DNA of 64,000 bases from HyVt-105 sp049975425 (GTDB taxonomy: Bacteria; Bacteroidota; Bacteroidia; Bacteroidales; VadinHA17). Each line of letters opens with the position of its first letter. Within the stretch, counting starts at the first letter, position 1. The stretch is taken from the NCBI GenBank assembly GCA_049975425.1, contig JBNGDI010000012.1:16890-80889 (forward strand), in the 5' to 3' direction. The notes under the pieces were generated by a model, which did not search any database, had not been told where the DNA came from, and was given only the letters and a program-made list of their open reading frames with translations. This document shows positions 34,445-43,159 of the stretch, in pieces. A program made the translations under genes and the position numbers.

Positions 34445-35910
34445 ATCCGGTACTTTTTATCGTCGTTCCGCTGGGTCTGGCTTTTGCCATACCGTTGCTG
34501 AAGTTTATTTCGAAAAGAATCATCCGGTTTGTGCCTGCCCTGGCCTTTCTGTTCAATCTGGTTTTTGCCCTGAAACTGATTCCTGTAGTGATGGACCATC
34601 CGATTCACGTGCAGATCGGTGGATTTATCCCCCCTCTGGGAATAAACCTGGTAGCTGGTCCGCTGGGGATGATGTTCGTTGCGCTCATTGCCCTGGTGGG
34701 AGTTCTGGTTTCGGTATATGCTTTTCATCCTGTGAAGGAGACGGACGAGGACCGGTACCATATTCTTTACATCTTACAACTTACCGGGGCAACAGGCGTT
34801 GTATTAACCGGGGATATTTTCAACCTTTTCGTATTCTTTGAGATCCTTTGCATTGCTTCATATTCCCTGGTAGCATACCAGGGGACCCGCGCAGGGATAG
34901 AATCGGCTATGAAATACCTTATCCAGGGAACTCTGGGATCGGGTTTGATTCTGATTGGAATAGGGCTTCTTTACGGGCAATTCGGAACCCTGAACATGGC
35001 GGATATCGCCGCCCGAATTCATTCTGTGCGGGCTGTTTCCGTTTATGTCCCCCTCGTGTTGTTCATTACAGGGTTCGGAGTGGAAGCCGCTTTGTTTCCA
35101 TTGAATGCCTGGCTGCCCGATGCCCATTCGTCGGCTCCAACCACTATCAGTGCCGTGTTGTCGGGAATAGCGATTGAGGTGGGTTTGTATGCGATACTCC
35201 GTGTGGTGTTTACCCTTTTCGGGATTACCCACATGATGGGCCTTTTCCTGGTGCTGGGGGTCCTTACCCTGTTGATCGGGGAGCTTTGTGCTTTCAGTCA
35301 GGACAACATTAAAAGAATGCTGGCTTTTTCGAGTATCGGGCAGATCGGTTTGCTGGTTTTTGCTTTTTCCCTGGCTTCAACGCAGGGAATAACAGGTGGT
35401 TTTTTTCAGTTGGTCAGCCATACCCTGGGAAAAGCATTGTTGTTTCTGGCTGCCGGTTACATGATCGCCCGGACGGGATCGATGGAAATAGCTTCCTTTA
35501 AGGGAATGGGGAAGGACATGCCTTTTACTTCGCTGGCTTTTACCATCGGGGCTTTCTCTATGGTAGGTTTGCCCCCTTTTATGGGTTTTCCGGGTAAGTT
35601 CATGATCTTGAAAGCCGCATTGCACGACGGTCAGATGATGACCCTCATCCTCCTGGGTTTAATCCTGATCGCCACCGTGATCGAGGGGGCTTATTTCTTC
35701 AGAGTAGTACAGGTGCTTTATTTTTCAGGAGAGGACTTGCCCGACAGGGGCAGGGCCCCGGCTGCTTTTTCCCGGCTTGTCCCCCTATTCTTTTTTACAG
35801 GCCTGATCATTGTTCTGGGTATTTACCCGTCACTGATCACAGACCTGCTGGATGCATCTGCCCTGGAATTACTCGACCGACCGGGTTTCATTAAAAGCAT
35901 TATCCCATGA
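34438..35910 (+). CDS. Antiporter-like subunit D (MrpD/MbsH/NuoN-like) with Lys-to-Glu changes
   Basis: A 490-residue proton-translocating NADH dehydrogenase-type membrane protein with about 14 helices. The TM5 glutamate is present (Glu135 in FFEILCIASYS), as are the distal His and Lys (SHTLGKALLF and FPGKFMILK). The two lysines that normally follow in TM7 and TM8 are both glutamates here: Glu216 in GFGVEAALFP and Glu247 in GIAIEVGLYAILR, 31 residues apart as in the lysine form. Overlap with the next gene is four bases (ATGA). It is one of two large antiporter-like subunits, like MbsH and MbsH'. Confidence 0.92.
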   Translation: MVNPVLFIVVPLGLAFAIPLLKFISKRIIRFVPALAFLFNLVFALKLIPVVMDHPIHVQIGGFIPPLGINLVAGPLGMMFVALIALVGVLVSVYAFHPVKETDEDRYHILYILQLTGATGVVLTGDIFNLFVFFEILCIASYSLVAYQGTRAGIESAMKYLIQGTLGSGLILIGIGLLYGQFGTLNMADIAARIHSVRAVSVYVPLVLFITGFGVEAALFPLNAWLPDAHSSAPTTISAVLSGIAIEVGLYAILRVVFTLFGITHMMGLFLVLGVLTLLIGELCAFSQDNIKRMLAFSSIGQIGLLVFAFSLASTQGITGGFFQLVSHTLGKALLFLAAGYMIARTGSMEIASFKGMGKDMPFTSLAFTIGAFSMVGLPPFMGFPGKFMILKAALHDGQMMTLILLGLILIATVIEGAYFFRVVQVLYFSGEDLPDRGRAPAAFSRLVPLFFFTGLIIVLGIYPSLITDLLDASALELLDRPGFIKSIIP

Positions 35911-37763
35911 AACTGGAAATTCTTCTATCCGTTATTTTCGGAGGATCTTTGCTCACATACCTGTTAGGGAAAATTTCGAAAAGGGCAAGAGATATTCTGG
36001 CCGTTCTGGTTTTGCTGACGGCAACGGCCGGAATTGCCTCTCTGTACGGAAAATCTTCAACGGAAACCCTGTATACCGGATTCCTGGATTTCCCCCTGGT
36101 ATTGAGGATTCAGCCTTTCGCCTGGATCTTTGCCCTGACCATTGCGGTTGTGGGTTTGTGTGCTGTAATCTTTTCCTGGCATTATATAAGGGAAAAAGAA
36201 AGAACGGATTTTTTCTATTTCATGATGTTGCTGGTGATTTCCAGCATGATCGGCATCGTTCTGTCGGGGGATTTTCTTTCCTTTTATATTTTCTGGGAAA
36301 TGATGTCATGGAGTACATTTCTGCTGATCAGCTATAACCGGGGGAAGGCCATTGCTGCAGGCATGAAATACATTGTTATGTCGGTGGCCGGTTCCCTGGC
36401 CATGCTGGTGGGGATGATTTCCCTGTATACCCGCACCGGCACCCTGGTATTCGATGCCATTTCCCAGAACCTGAATTCGGCTTCCTCCGGCTACCTTCAG
36501 CTTATTCTCATTCTGTTTTTTATAGCATTCGGCATTAAAAATGCCATATGGCCCCTGCATGTGTGGCTTCCTCCGGCACATTCCGAAGCACCATCCCCTT
36601 TCAGTTCTGTTCTTTCCGGCATCTTGATCAAGATCGGCACGTTCGGTTTCATCCTGCTGATATATGGTATCATCCAGGTTCAGGTTTTTGTAAACCTGGG
36701 ACACGCTCTGTTCAATGTACGTAATTTGCTTTTGCTGCTGGGTGCCGTCACCATACTTATTTCCACTTTTATTGCCCTGCTTCAGGACGATGCCAAGGGA
36801 TTGCTGGCCTGGTCCACAGTGGCACAGGCGGGATATATCATTCTGGGGATTGCCTATGGAACCAGTGAAAGCCTTGCGGGAGGGACATTGCACTTTTTTA
36901 ACCATGCTCTTTTCAAATCGCTTTTGTTCATGGTTGTTGGCGCGGTGGAATTTCGTACGAACGGAGTCCGTGATCTGAATTCACTGGGCGGACTGATCAA
37001 GAAAATGCCGGTTACTTTTGCCGCAGGGCTGGTCGGTGTATGCGGATTGATCGGTGTACCGCTGACCAACGGGTTTGTATCGAAATGGCTCATATACCAT
37101 ACATTGATCGTTAACGATTCGCCTTTTCTGGCCCTGGTGGCTCTGCTGGGGACCTGGGGTACCATCCTGTACAGTTACAAACTGATCCATCATATATTTC
37201 TGGGTCAACTTCCCCGGCAATATGAGCAGCTTCATGCAGCCCCTGTTTCCATGAAGATTCCCATGATATTTCTTTCTCTGGCCGTGGTTGGGTTTGGCAT
37301 TCTTCCGGGGCTTCCCCTGCATGTGATCAATCTGGCAGAACTTGATTTTTCGATGGAACCCCTGGCGATTAATATGTGGGGAGTAGTTACCGGTTCGGGC
37401 ACCCTTCAGATGTTGAATATTGCCACAGCCTTGATCCTGGGTGGGTTCATTCTCTGGCTTTTCTTCCGGATGGGGCGGAAAAACACCCGGGTAGGCCAGC
37501 TGGATAATTATGCCGCCGGTGCACCGGTTCCGGCCGACAGATATCACTATTCGGTGAAATTCTATGATCCCCTTACCCGTATGATCTCTCCATACCTGCA
37601 TGACCTGGCTGATCGTTTTTATTCGGCTCTGGCACGTGGGATCAGCAATGCGGGCAGCGGCATCCGCCGTATTTATACTGGGGATGTGGGGAATTATGCC
37701 CTGTATATTATTCTGTTTCTGGCAATCCTGATATTCATCCAATTATACTGGAAGGTATGGTAA
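35907..37763 (+). CDS. Second antiporter-like subunit (MbsH'/NuoL-like)
   Basis: A 618-residue antiporter-like subunit with all key ionisable residues: Glu131 (FWEMMSW), Lys211 (GIKNAIWPLH), Lys242 (GILIKIGTFGF) and a distal His/Lys pair (FNHALFKSLLF, VSKWLIYH). The C-terminal 120 residues contain a long amphipathic stretch and a last transmembrane helix (NYALYIILFLAILIFIQLYW), consistent with a NuoL/MbxH'-type lateral helix. Two large antiporter subunits in tandem are typical of MBX and MBS, not of Mrp or MBH. The end overlaps the NuoH-like gene. Confidence 0.92.
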   Translation: MKLEILLSVIFGGSLLTYLLGKISKRARDILAVLVLLTATAGIASLYGKSSTETLYTGFLDFPLVLRIQPFAWIFALTIAVVGLCAVIFSWHYIREKERTDFFYFMMLLVISSMIGIVLSGDFLSFYIFWEMMSWSTFLLISYNRGKAIAAGMKYIVMSVAGSLAMLVGMISLYTRTGTLVFDAISQNLNSASSGYLQLILILFFIAFGIKNAIWPLHVWLPPAHSEAPSPFSSVLSGILIKIGTFGFILLIYGIIQVQVFVNLGHALFNVRNLLLLLGAVTILISTFIALLQDDAKGLLAWSTVAQAGYIILGIAYGTSESLAGGTLHFFNHALFKSLLFMVVGAVEFRTNGVRDLNSLGGLIKKMPVTFAAGLVGVCGLIGVPLTNGFVSKWLIYHTLIVNDSPFLALVALLGTWGTILYSYKLIHHIFLGQLPRQYEQLHAAPVSMKIPMIFLSLAVVGFGILPGLPLHVINLAELDFSMEPLAINMWGVVTGSGTLQMLNIATALILGGFILWLFFRMGRKNTRVGQLDNYAAGAPVPADRYHYSVKFYDPLTRMISPYLHDLADRFYSALARGISNAGSGIRRIYTGDVGNYALYIILFLAILIFIQLYWKVW

Positions 37764-38656
37764 TGGCACTCATTTTGCAGATTTTATTCGTCACTCTGCT
37801 GGCCTGTCTGGTAGGGCTGTTCCTGATCGGCTTATCCCGAAAGGTGACGGCAAGGATCCACTGGCGCTACGGACCGCCCATCAGCCAGCCCTTCATCGAT
37901 ATTGTAAAATGGTTCAGCCAGACGGCTGTAAGCCATGGAAAACTGTTTGATGCGGGCATGATTTTTTCTCTGACCGGATCGGTGGTGGTGGTATTGTTTC
38001 TTCCTTTTGGAGGAATCTGTCCGCTGAGCGGTTCGGGTGGTTTGCTGGTTATTCTGTACCTGATGCTGATTGCTCCTCTGGGAATCGCACTGAGTGCAGG
38101 AGAAGCAGCCAATCCGCATGCCAGTATCGGGGTTTCCAGAAAATTGCAGCTGGCTTTCGGATATGAGTTGTCGCTGTTGATGATTCTGCTTTCGCTGATG
38201 ACCTATTACCGTACGGTTTCCATCGTGGACATTGTGGAAGCCCAGATCCAATCGGGATGGTCACTGGTAAAGCTCCCCCTGATGGCATCGGGCCTGGCTT
38301 ATCTGTTGATCATGCCGGCTATTATGGGCATTCGGCCGTTTGAGATGATCCAGGCTCCTCAGGAGATTTCCTCGGGGCCAATGGCCGAATACGGGGGCAA
38401 ATTCCTGGCTTTTGCCACTCTTCAGCATGCTTTCAATATTTATATCGGTTTGTCGCTGTTTGTGAACCTCTTTCTTGGAGGCGGGAGCCATGCGGGTTAT
38501 TTTCTGATCAAATTGCTGGTGGCCTTTTTGGTATTTCAGGTCATCCATGCGGTATGGCCTCGTTTCAGGATCGAACAGGCGGTAAAATATCTCTGGAGAT
38601 GGCCGGCTTTGCTTGCATTCATTGGTTTGATCATTGTGTGGGTGACCTCTTCATGA
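37757..38656 (+). CDS. NuoH/MbsM-like membrane subunit
   Basis: A 299-residue homologue of complex I subunit NuoH (hydrogenase EchB/MbhM), with eight membrane helices. Motifs: GPPISQPFIDIVKWFSQ near residues 36-52 and GIRPFEMIQAPQEISSGPMAEY near 193-214, the conserved loop that meets the NuoB/NuoD-like subunits. It links the membrane arm to the peripheral arm. It overlaps the preceding gene by seven bases and precedes the NuoB-like gene by 16. Confidence 0.94.
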   Translation: MVMALILQILFVTLLACLVGLFLIGLSRKVTARIHWRYGPPISQPFIDIVKWFSQTAVSHGKLFDAGMIFSLTGSVVVVLFLPFGGICPLSGSGGLLVILYLMLIAPLGIALSAGEAANPHASIGVSRKLQLAFGYELSLLMILLSLMTYYRTVSIVDIVEAQIQSGWSLVKLPLMASGLAYLLIMPAIMGIRPFEMIQAPQEISSGPMAEYGGKFLAFATLQHAFNIYIGLSLFVNLFLGGGSHAGYFLIKLLVAFLVFQVIHAVWPRFRIEQAVKYLWRWPALLAFIGLIIVWVTSS

Positions 38657-38672
38657 CAAAAAAAACTGAAAA

Positions 38673-39257
38673 ATGGATAGAAATAACATTGGAAAATGGT
38701 TTAAATCGCCCGGGAACATGGGGCAGAAGTATTCCCTTCATGCCCTGTATTTCTGTACGGGTTGCGGCATCATTGAAATACCTCCTACCATTACCACACG
38801 CTGGGATGCAGAGCGTTTTGGTGTGATCCCCGTGGCAACCCCGCGTCAAGCGAACCTGTTTCTTATTACAGGCTATGTGTCGGTGAAGACCTTGCGCTAC
38901 ATTATTCGCTCCTATGAACAAATGCCGGAACCCAAATACACTGTAGGCTTCGGTTCGTGCCCCATCAACGGGGGGATGTACTGGGATTCATACAATACCA
39001 TCAAGCACCTGGATAAATACATTCCGGTAGACGGGTGGATTGCCGGATGCATGCCCCGGCCCGAAGCCGTGTTTGTGGCCGTGACCCATTTGTGGACATT
39101 GATCGATAAGGGTATGGCAACGGGTTACCTGAAATACCGTGAGCACTATACGAAGTACCGGCGTAATCAGGAAAAAATTCTTGGGAAGCTCGAATGGCCT
39201 CCCCTGTTTTCAAAAGAGGAAGAAAATGAAAAATCCAGGGAAAAAGTTGCAGGATGA
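38673..39257 (+). CDS. NuoB/MbsJ-like [4Fe-4S] subunit
   Basis: A 194-residue subunit of the NuoB/hydrogenase small-subunit family. Four cysteines that can hold the N2-type cluster are Cys28, Cys31, Cys96 (GSCPINGG) and Cys126 (GCMPRPE). The first pair is CxxC, as in group 4 hydrogenases and MBX/MBS, not the tandem CC of complex I NuoB. This supports relation to the hydrogenase-like branch. The C-terminal 30 residues are charged. Confidence 0.93.
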   Translation: MDRNNIGKWFKSPGNMGQKYSLHALYFCTGCGIIEIPPTITTRWDAERFGVIPVATPRQANLFLITGYVSVKTLRYIIRSYEQMPEPKYTVGFGSCPINGGMYWDSYNTIKHLDKYIPVDGWIAGCMPRPEAVFVAVTHLWTLIDKGMATGYLKYREHYTKYRRNQEKILGKLEWPPLFSKEEENEKSREKVAG

Positions 39258-39744
39258 ACTCCAAAACATGTTCGAGGGAATCTCCATGGAGGGAGACGGT
39301 GAAACCCGTTTGACTGTAAAATGTCGGAAAGAGACGGTCCTTACCATGCTGAGTTTTCTGAAGAAAACGGGATATGATCACCTGGCCCTGATATCATGCG
39401 TTGACCGTATACACGACAATGAACTGGAGCTGGTATTTATTTTATCATCCTACGGTGGTGATGTCCTTATGCAAAAGATGAATGTTCTGGTTAAGACGAG
39501 GATTTCCCGGGAGGATCCGCAATTCTATACAACCACCGAATTATTCGGAAATGCTTCACCGTATGAACGGGAACTGCACGAGCTTTACGGGATTATGTTC
39601 AGGGGGCATCCCGGACTTACCCCTTTATTACTGGAAAGAGAATATGCCATTCCCCCTTTCAGAAAAGATTTTGACACAAGAAAATACGTAAGGGATGTTT
39701 TTGACCAGATTCCTTTTGTGGAAGACAAAAAAGGAAGAAAATGA
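39226..39744 (+). CDS. NuoC/MbsK-like subunit
   Basis: A 172-residue protein of the 30-kDa complex I subunit family, with the signature ERELHELYGIMFRGHPGL near residues 116-133. The ATG at 39226 is preferred to an in-frame upstream start at 39139 because it has AGAGGAAG close upstream and gives the usual length. It overlaps the NuoB-like gene by 32 bases and the NuoD-like gene by four. It has no cofactor motif and acts as a structural partner of the NuoD-like subunit. Confidence 0.92.
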   Translation: MKNPGKKLQDELQNMFEGISMEGDGETRLTVKCRKETVLTMLSFLKKTGYDHLALISCVDRIHDNELELVFILSSYGGDVLMQKMNVLVKTRISREDPQFYTTTELFGNASPYERELHELYGIMFRGHPGLTPLLLEREYAIPPFRKDFDTRKYVRDVFDQIPFVEDKKGRK

Positions 39745-40838
39745 GGGAACTTGAACTGTATTTTGGTCCCCAGCACCTGGGTATGGTGGGTAATTTCAGT
39801 ATTACCCTTCAGGTGGAAGGAGACCGGATCGTAAAAGCCACAGCCAATCCGGGTTTTTTGCATCGCGGATTTGAAAAGCTGATGGAACAGCGTACCTGGA
39901 TCCAGAACTTTCCGCTGGTATGCCGTATCAATGTGGTGGAACCCGATCATATGGAGTTGATGTATGCCATGGCCGTTGAAAAACTGGCCGGGATCGAGGT
40001 CCCTGAACGGGCACAGTTTATCCGGAGTATATACCTCGAACTGGCCCGGGTGGGATCGCATCTGTTCGGATTATGGGCTTATGCCAATATGCTGGGATTT
40101 GATACGGTAGCCAACTGGGCTATGTACCACCGCGATCTGATCCTTGACCTTTTCGAGGAACTGACAGGGGGCAGGGTATACCATATTTACCTTTGGCCCG
40201 GAGGGGTCAGGCGTGATTTTCCCGAAGGCTTTGAAGACAGGATCCGTTCCACCCTCCATACCATCGGGAGCTGTGTGCCCGATTATGACGACACCTTTTT
40301 TCACAGCCGTATTTTTTATGATAGGTCTCATGGAGTGGGAAAGCTGAGCCTGGAAGAAGCCTGCAGGATGGGCGCGGTGGGGCAGGTTTTGCGGGCTGCC
40401 GGCATGAAAAAGGATATCCGTAAAACAGAACCCTATGCCGCCTACGATCAGGTGGATTGGGATGTTCCTGTTCGGACTGATGGAGATGCCTATTCAAGAA
40501 TATGGGTGGTACGAGATGAAATGATCGAAAGTGTCCATATGATCTTCAAGTTGCTTGATAAACTACCCAAAGGGGAAACCTATCAACGGATTCCCAATCC
40601 TTTCAAATGGAAGATACCCGAAAACGAAACCTATGTGCGGTGTGAATCATCCAGGGGCGAACTGGGCCTGTATCTGGTAAGTGACGGAGGCGATAAACCC
40701 TGCCGGGCGCATTTCCGCACGCCCTCTTACAATCACGGCCTGACGATTCTGGAAAAGGCCCTGGAGAATGAAAGCATTGCAGATGTTGGGAATATCATGA
40801 TCAGTTTGTATATCACGGCACCGGAAATTGACCGGTAA
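39741..40838 (+). CDS. NuoD/MbsL-like subunit lacking the Ni-Fe site
   Basis: A 365-residue homologue of complex I NuoD and the large subunit of group 4 hydrogenases: FGPQHLGMVGNFS, GFLHRGFEKLMEQ, RSIYLELARVGSHLFGL and WPGGVRRDFP. Of the four Ni-Fe cysteines only the first remains: the N-terminal CxxC is CRIN (Cys61, Asn64), and the C-terminal DPCxxCxxR is YITAPEIDR, with Thr359 and Glu362 at the cysteine positions. It therefore cannot build a normal hydrogenase site. It may reduce or oxidise another substrate, as proposed for MBX/MBS with sulfane sulfur. Confidence 0.93.
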   Translation: MRELELYFGPQHLGMVGNFSITLQVEGDRIVKATANPGFLHRGFEKLMEQRTWIQNFPLVCRINVVEPDHMELMYAMAVEKLAGIEVPERAQFIRSIYLELARVGSHLFGLWAYANMLGFDTVANWAMYHRDLILDLFEELTGGRVYHIYLWPGGVRRDFPEGFEDRIRSTLHTIGSCVPDYDDTFFHSRIFYDRSHGVGKLSLEEACRMGAVGQVLRAAGMKKDIRKTEPYAAYDQVDWDVPVRTDGDAYSRIWVVRDEMIESVHMIFKLLDKLPKGETYQRIPNPFKWKIPENETYVRCESSRGELGLYLVSDGGDKPCRAHFRTPSYNHGLTILEKALENESIADVGNIMISLYITAPEIDR

Positions 40839-40857
40839 ATCAACGGAGGATCTGAAT

Positions 40858-42717
40858 ATGAGCCAGAGTGTACTGAAACCATTCAAAGCCATTAAGTACC
40901 TGTTTGCCAAGCCAAAAACCCTGAGGTATCCGTTCGAGGTGAAGGAACCGGCCCTTAGATACCGGGGTTTTCATGTGAACGACTGGGAAACATGCACCGG
41001 ATGTGGCAACTGTTCCGATATATGTCCGAACCAGGCCATAGAAATGATCGAAATCCCTGAACTCGAATCCAAACCGGGAAAAACAAACAAGAGGCCCAGG
41101 ATCGATTATGGAAGATGTTGCTTCTGCGGTTTGTGTATAGATATCTGTCCTCCGGGTTCGCTGAAACTTACCCGCGATTATTTTCATATACATTTTGACC
41201 CGGAAACCTTTGTTTTTGTTCCAAAGGATGAACAGACAGAACCGGAAAAATATTTTTCTTCGGACGAATATTCTGTTCTGAAAGCCAGCCTGACTCACCG
41301 CCACAGAAATTATGACGGTTTTGTTTCCGATCTGAATTATTCACTTTTCAGCCCTGAACGGGTTCCCATGCCGGTAGTGCCCCCGGAGGAAAGAATCCTT
41401 TCGTTTATTGAACATATTATTGGGTATGACCGGGAAGAGGCACGACAGGAAGCATCGAGGTGCCTGGAATGCCGGCTTTGTGAGGAAGCCTGCCCGGCCC
41501 ATTTGAAAATATCCGACTATATCCATGCCATATATGAGGATAAACCTGAGGAATCTCTGAAGAAAATCTATGAAGATAACCCCATTCCTTCTATTTGCGG
41601 AAGAGTATGCATGGCCCATTGCGAAAAGGCCTGTTCATTGAGTATCCGGGGTGAGGCGCTTTCTATCCGCTGGCTGAAAAGATATGCGGCCGATACCGTG
41701 AAAGATTTCAAAACCTCCCTGGAATTACATCCCGGCCCGCCTACCGGAAAGAAAGTCGCTGTGATTGGTGCCGGCCCCGGTGGTCTATCGGTGGCCTATT
41801 TTCTCCGGTTAAGCGGATATGAGGTAAAGGTATACGATGCTCTTCCCGGTGGTGGGGGGACCATGAGAACAGGTCCTCCGGCATATCGTCTGCCGCTGGA
41901 AAGCATTGACAGGGATGTGGATTTTATCCGTTCACTGGGGGTGGAGTTCTTCTTCAATACCCGTGTGGGGAAGGACGTTTTGTTTGAGGACCTCCTGCAG
42001 GAAAACGATGCGGTATTCCTGGGAACGGGATATACCAGAAGCCGGTCCACACAGGTGAAAAATTATGAAAAATGTGATCTGGCTCTGGCATTTCTGGCAG
42101 ATACCAAAATTGGAAAACCATATAAAGTGGGCAGGGAGATCATTGTCATAGGTGGTGGAAATGTTGCCCTTGATGTGGCCCGGGAGGCCATACGACTGCA
42201 GCATATTCAGTATCCGGGTGAGAAAACAGTGGTTAAAACGGTATCACTCGAAGACTGGGACGAAATGCCGGCTACCGAAGAAGAAATCCGGGAAGCCCGG
42301 GAAGAGCATATACAGTTCCATCCGGCCTGGGGCCCAAAAGAAGTGGTGGTGGATGACTCGGGAAAGATTACCGGACTTCAGTGCAGGAAAGTAAAATCGG
42401 TATTCAATGAACAGGGCCGGTTTGCACCTACCTTTCATGAAGATAAGGAAATGTTTATGGAAGGGGATATGATTATTGAAGCCATCGGACAGGTTCCCGA
42501 TTTTTCCTTCATTCCCGAAGCATTATTCAATAAGCTGGAATTTACGGAAAGAAAAAAGCTGCGCGTAGACGAAAACGGGATGACCTCAATATCCAGGGTA
42601 TTTGCCGGCGGTGATATTGTGAATACGAATATGGATGCTGTAACGGCTATTGCCGATGCCAAAATCGCTGCCCAGGGAATCATCCGGTACCTTGCAGGAG
42701 AAACGGTTCCTGCCTGA
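40858..42717 (+). CDS. NuoI-type ferredoxin domain fused to GltD/NfnB-type NAD(P)H flavoprotein
   Basis: About 619 residues; start chosen at the ATG at 40858 with CGGAGG eight bases upstream. Residues 1-110 are NuoI/MbsN-like with two [4Fe-4S] motifs (Cys46/49/52/56 and Cys87/90/93/97). Residues about 175-620 match the small glutamate synthase subunit/NfnB family: Fe-S cysteines 202/205/208/212 and 247/251/255/259, FAD motif GAGPGGL at 304-310, NAD(P) motif GGGNVALDVA near 431, and terminal FAGGDIVN. It probably carries electrons between NAD(P)H and the NuoB-like cluster. A separate GltB/NfnA partner is not in the window. It is the last gene of the operon. Confidence 0.92.
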   Translation: MSQSVLKPFKAIKYLFAKPKTLRYPFEVKEPALRYRGFHVNDWETCTGCGNCSDICPNQAIEMIEIPELESKPGKTNKRPRIDYGRCCFCGLCIDICPPGSLKLTRDYFHIHFDPETFVFVPKDEQTEPEKYFSSDEYSVLKASLTHRHRNYDGFVSDLNYSLFSPERVPMPVVPPEERILSFIEHIIGYDREEARQEASRCLECRLCEEACPAHLKISDYIHAIYEDKPEESLKKIYEDNPIPSICGRVCMAHCEKACSLSIRGEALSIRWLKRYAADTVKDFKTSLELHPGPPTGKKVAVIGAGPGGLSVAYFLRLSGYEVKVYDALPGGGGTMRTGPPAYRLPLESIDRDVDFIRSLGVEFFFNTRVGKDVLFEDLLQENDAVFLGTGYTRSRSTQVKNYEKCDLALAFLADTKIGKPYKVGREIIVIGGGNVALDVAREAIRLQHIQYPGEKTVVKTVSLEDWDEMPATEEEIREAREEHIQFHPAWGPKEVVVDDSGKITGLQCRKVKSVFNEQGRFAPTFHEDKEMFMEGDMIIEAIGQVPDFSFIPEALFNKLEFTERKKLRVDENGMTSISRVFAGGDIVNTNMDAVTAIADAKIAAQGIIRYLAGETVPA

Positions 42718-42838
42718 GAACAAAAAACCTCAGGCAAACCGGCTGATTTTCTGTTGTTTTTTTAAAAAAAAATAATAACGACTGTATTTTTTGCGTTATT
42801 TCATTCAGATAAATGTGAAACAAACCACCATTCTGCCT

Positions 42839-43036
42839 ATGGAGAAATTTTCTACCCTCGATTACATGTTGCATTGTATGGAGAATCACGAAGAAGAGGA
42901 TGAATGGCCCTGGTGGGAGCAGGAAGAAGAAGATTGGACACGATGGATCAGTCTCCTGGGCCGGATCCGCTACCGGGTAAGGGATGAAGTACTTGACCGG
43001 TTGTTTCTGACCATTTCCAACATGCAGCAAACCTGA
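42839..43036 (+). CDS. Small acidic tryptophan-rich hypothetical protein
   Basis: A 65-residue protein from the ATG at 42839. The middle is unusual: EEEDEWPWWEQEEEDWTRW, with five Trp and many acidic residues, followed by a basic helix (LLGRIRYRVRDEVLDRLFLTI). There is no signal peptide and no recognised family. It stands alone between the respiratory operon and a strong terminator. An upstream TTG at 42791 is an unlikely start. It could be an accessory or regulatory peptide. Confidence 0.6.
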   Translation: MEKFSTLDYMLHCMENHEEEDEWPWWEQEEEDWTRWISLLGRIRYRVRDEVLDRLFLTISNMQQT

Positions 43037-43062
43037 TCATTCTCCGGAAGCATCAGGAAAAT

Positions 43063-43098
43063 AAACCGCAAAAAATTCATTTTTTGCGGTTTATTTTT
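43063..43098. terminator. Bidirectional-type terminator after the small acidic protein
   Basis: A perfect 13-bp stem (43063-43075 with 43080-43092), TTCA loop, A-rich left arm and T-rich right arm and tail. Confidence 0.88.
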
Positions 43099-43159
43099 TG
43101 AAATATGCAAAAAGTGTAATATTATTGTAATATCAAATTAATATCAAAAAAATCAAAAC

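Noticed and set aside
38673..40838. A group 4 [NiFe] hydrogenase
   Set aside because: NuoB- and NuoD-like subunits resemble hydrogenase subunits, but three of the four Ni-Fe ligand cysteines in the large-subunit homologue are replaced and no maturation genes are present.
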